A stretch of DNA of 64,000 bases from the NCBI GenBank assembly GCA_016705365.1, contig JADIYI010000002.1, forward strand, positions 1 through 64,000. Reading direction: 5' to 3'. Positions 62,612 to 64,000 of this stretch are shown here, one piece after another. The notes beneath the pieces were generated by a model that was not told where the DNA came from, did not search any database, and was given only the letters and a program-made list of their open reading frames with translations. The position numbers and the translations under genes are program-made. Position 1 is the stretch's first letter; every line of letters begins with the position of its first letter. Origin of the DNA: Gammaproteobacteria bacterium. GTDB lineage: Bacteria > Pseudomonadota > Gammaproteobacteria > Pseudomonadales > UBA5518.

Positions 62612-64000
62612 TCAGAAGCGGGTAAGGCGGTTCAATCCATTGAGCGCGGCGATACGATAGGCTTCGGCCATGGTCGGATAATTGAACGTGGTGGAGATGA
62701 AATAGCGGATATTGTTGGCGGCTCCGGGCTGCTTCATGATCGCCTGGCCGATGTGGATGATTTCGGTCGCTTCCGCGCCGAAACAATGCACGCCGAGAAT
62801 TTGCAGCGTGTCGAGATGGAACAGCAGCTTCAGCATGCCTACATCCTCGCCGCTGATCTGCGCGCGCGCGGTTTCCTTGAAAAAGGCGCGCCCCACCTCG
62901 TAGGGAATGCACGCATCGGTCAGCTCCTTCTCGGTAGCGCCGATGGAGCTGATCTCCGGCAGGGTGTAGATGCCGGTGGGGGTGTCGTCGACGTAGCGCG
63001 GATGTTCCTTGCCGCGCGCCGCCGCCGCCGCGGACCGACCCTGGTCATAGGCGGCACTGGCAAGGCTCGGAAAGCCGATCACGTCACCGGCCGCGAACAC
63101 GCCGGGAACGCTGGTCTGGTAGCGCTCGTCGACGTTCAACAGGCCACGTTCGTCGGCGACGAGTCCGATTTTCCCGAGTGCCAGGCCATCGGTGTTGCCG
63201 GTGCGCCCGTTGCACCACAGCAGGGCTTCCCCCTGCAGGCGTTTGCCCGATTTGAGATGCAGCGTCACGCCCTGCGCCGAGTACTCGAGTCGCTCGAACT
63301 CCTCGCCGTGGCGGATCACCGCGCCCTGGGTGCGCAGGTGATACGAAAGCGCATCCGAAATCTCGTCATCCAGGTAGGACAGCAACTGCGCGCGCGTGTT
63401 GACCAGGTCGACCTTGACGCCAAGGGCGGAAAATATCGAGGCGTACTCGCAGCCGATCACACCGGCGCCGTAGATGATCATCTTGCGCGGGGTATGTGGC
63501 ATCGACAGGATACTGTCGCTGTCGAAAACCGCCGGATGAGCGAAATCCACATCGGCCGGGCGGTAGGGGCGCGAGCCGGTCGCAATCACGATGTTGCGCG
63601 CCGTCACGGTCTCCAGCGCGCCGTCGGGCAGAGTCACGCTGACACTGTTGGGACCGCTGAACGAGGCCGTGCCGAAATACATTGCGATGCGATTCTTGGC
63701 GTAGTACTGCGAGCGCATCGCGACCTGCTTGCGAATCACGGTCTCGGCATTCTGCAACAGGAGCTGGAACGAAAGCCGCCGTGGTTCGCCTATGGCGCGA
63801 AAGATGGGATTGGAGTTGTAGCGAACCAGGCTCTTCACTGCCTGGCGCAATGCCTTCGAGGGAATGGTGGCGCTGTGGGTGCAGCTGCCACCGACCATCG
63901 TGTGGCCCACGGCGACCGCGACCTGCTGTCCGTGCTTGGCGGCGTTGAGCGCGGCACTTTCTCCGGCGGGTCCGCTGCCGATCACCAGCAGATCGAATTT
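62612..64000 (-). CDS. sthA: Soluble pyridine nucleotide transhydrogenase SthA (N-terminus outside window)
   Basis: This is the C-terminal ~462 codons of an FAD enzyme that moves hydride between NADPH and NAD+. The FAD motif GSGPAGESAAL is at the window edge, so only a few N-terminal residues are missing. It has the SthA-specific loop GGSCTHSATIPSKALR, in which the second redox cysteine of the related disulfide reductases is replaced by Thr. The NAD motif GAGVIGCEYASIFSALG and the C-terminal HIGQAIMKQPGAANNIRYFI are intact. It is convergent with fliR, with 10 bp between. Confidence 0.94.
   Translation of the reverse strand, partial: KFDLLVIGSGPAGESAALNAAKHGQQVAVAVGHTMVGGSCTHSATIPSKALRQAVKSLVRYNSNPIFRAIGEPRRLSFQLLLQNAETVIRKQVAMRSQYYAKNRIAMYFGTASFSGPNSVSVTLPDGALETVTARNIVIATGSRPYRPADVDFAHPAVFDSDSILSMPHTPRKMIIYGAGVIGCEYASIFSALGVKVDLVNTRAQLLSYLDDEISDALSYHLRTQGAVIRHGEEFERLEYSAQGVTLHLKSGKRLQGEALLWCNGRTGNTDGLALGKIGLVADERGLLNVDERYQTSVPGVFAAGDVIGFPSLASAAYDQGRSAAAAARGKEHPRYVDDTPTGIYTLPEISSIGATEKELTDACIPYEVGRAFFKETARAQISGEDVGMLKLLFHLDTLQILGVHCFGAEATEIIHIGQAIMKQPGAANNIRYFISTTFNYPTMAEAYRIAALNGLNRLTRF

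Overview
The window is high-GC, densely coded DNA from the chromosome of a free-living, flagellated gammaproteobacterium. The evidence is the finR-fpr pair, the tesA/ybbA-ybbP divergon, a complete mlaFEDCB operon, a Pseudomonas-style sigma-54 flagellar cluster and sthA. A wax ester synthase, sulfotransferases, a HsaA-like monooxygenase and giant RTX proteins fit a marine or oil/steroid-associated lineage (Halieaceae/Spongiibacteraceae-like). That placement is inference; no rRNA or other marker is present. Almost every gap is under 300 bp, and I saw no tRNA, rRNA, CRISPR array, insertion sequence or phage gene.

Layout. 1-4.6 kb: end of a SNF2 helicase, its SWIM zinc-finger partner, an RTX calcium-binding protein and a small protein with a histone H1-like tail. 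4.7-9 kb: an NTF2-like gene divergent from glycolate oxidase glcDEF. 9.2-14.2 kb: a giant Calx-beta/RTX adhesin-like gene with three nearly identical 693-bp tandem units and a one-base frameshift. 14.3-17.4 kb: finR/fpr and a membrane-anchored esterase. 17.5-20.5 kb: mlaFEDCB on the minus strand. 20.6-25.2 kb: a sulfotransferase coupled to a DUF1214-like protein, a membrane protein, an LLM flavin oxidoreductase and a DUF1653 protein. 25.2-27.4 kb: an overlapping minus-strand cluster (Rap1a-like protein, GIY-YIG protein, mini-membrane protein, NCS1 permease). 27.7-30.1 kb: queC, a triple-domain queD and queE. 30.1-38.5 kb: mixed metabolism (phosphoribosyltransferase, SMP-30, HsaA-like monooxygenase, UbiA prenyltransferase, folE, wax ester synthase, maiA). 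38.5-45.5 kb: bioA, tesA, ybbA-ybbP, a PilZ protein and a secreted unknown. 45.5-48 kb: a second sulfotransferase/DUF1214-like pair, paralogous to the first. 48.2-50.2 kb: mdh and ttcA. 50.2-62.6 kb: fliEFGHIJ, a CheY-like gene, fliK and fliLMNOPQR. The right edge holds sthA, cut by the window end.

How the genes work together. Mla proteins keep outer-membrane lipid asymmetry. The que genes make the preQ0 precursor from 6-carboxytetrahydropterin. GlcDEF oxidises glycolate to glyoxylate. The fli block encodes the MS ring, C ring, export ATPase and most export-gate proteins, apparently driven by sigma-54 promoters before fliE and fliL. The most unusual items are the triple QueD fusion, the duplicated sulfotransferase/DUF1214 pairs, the frameshifted 693-bp repeat gene, and the overlapping Rap1a/GIY-YIG/mini-TM/NCS1 cluster.
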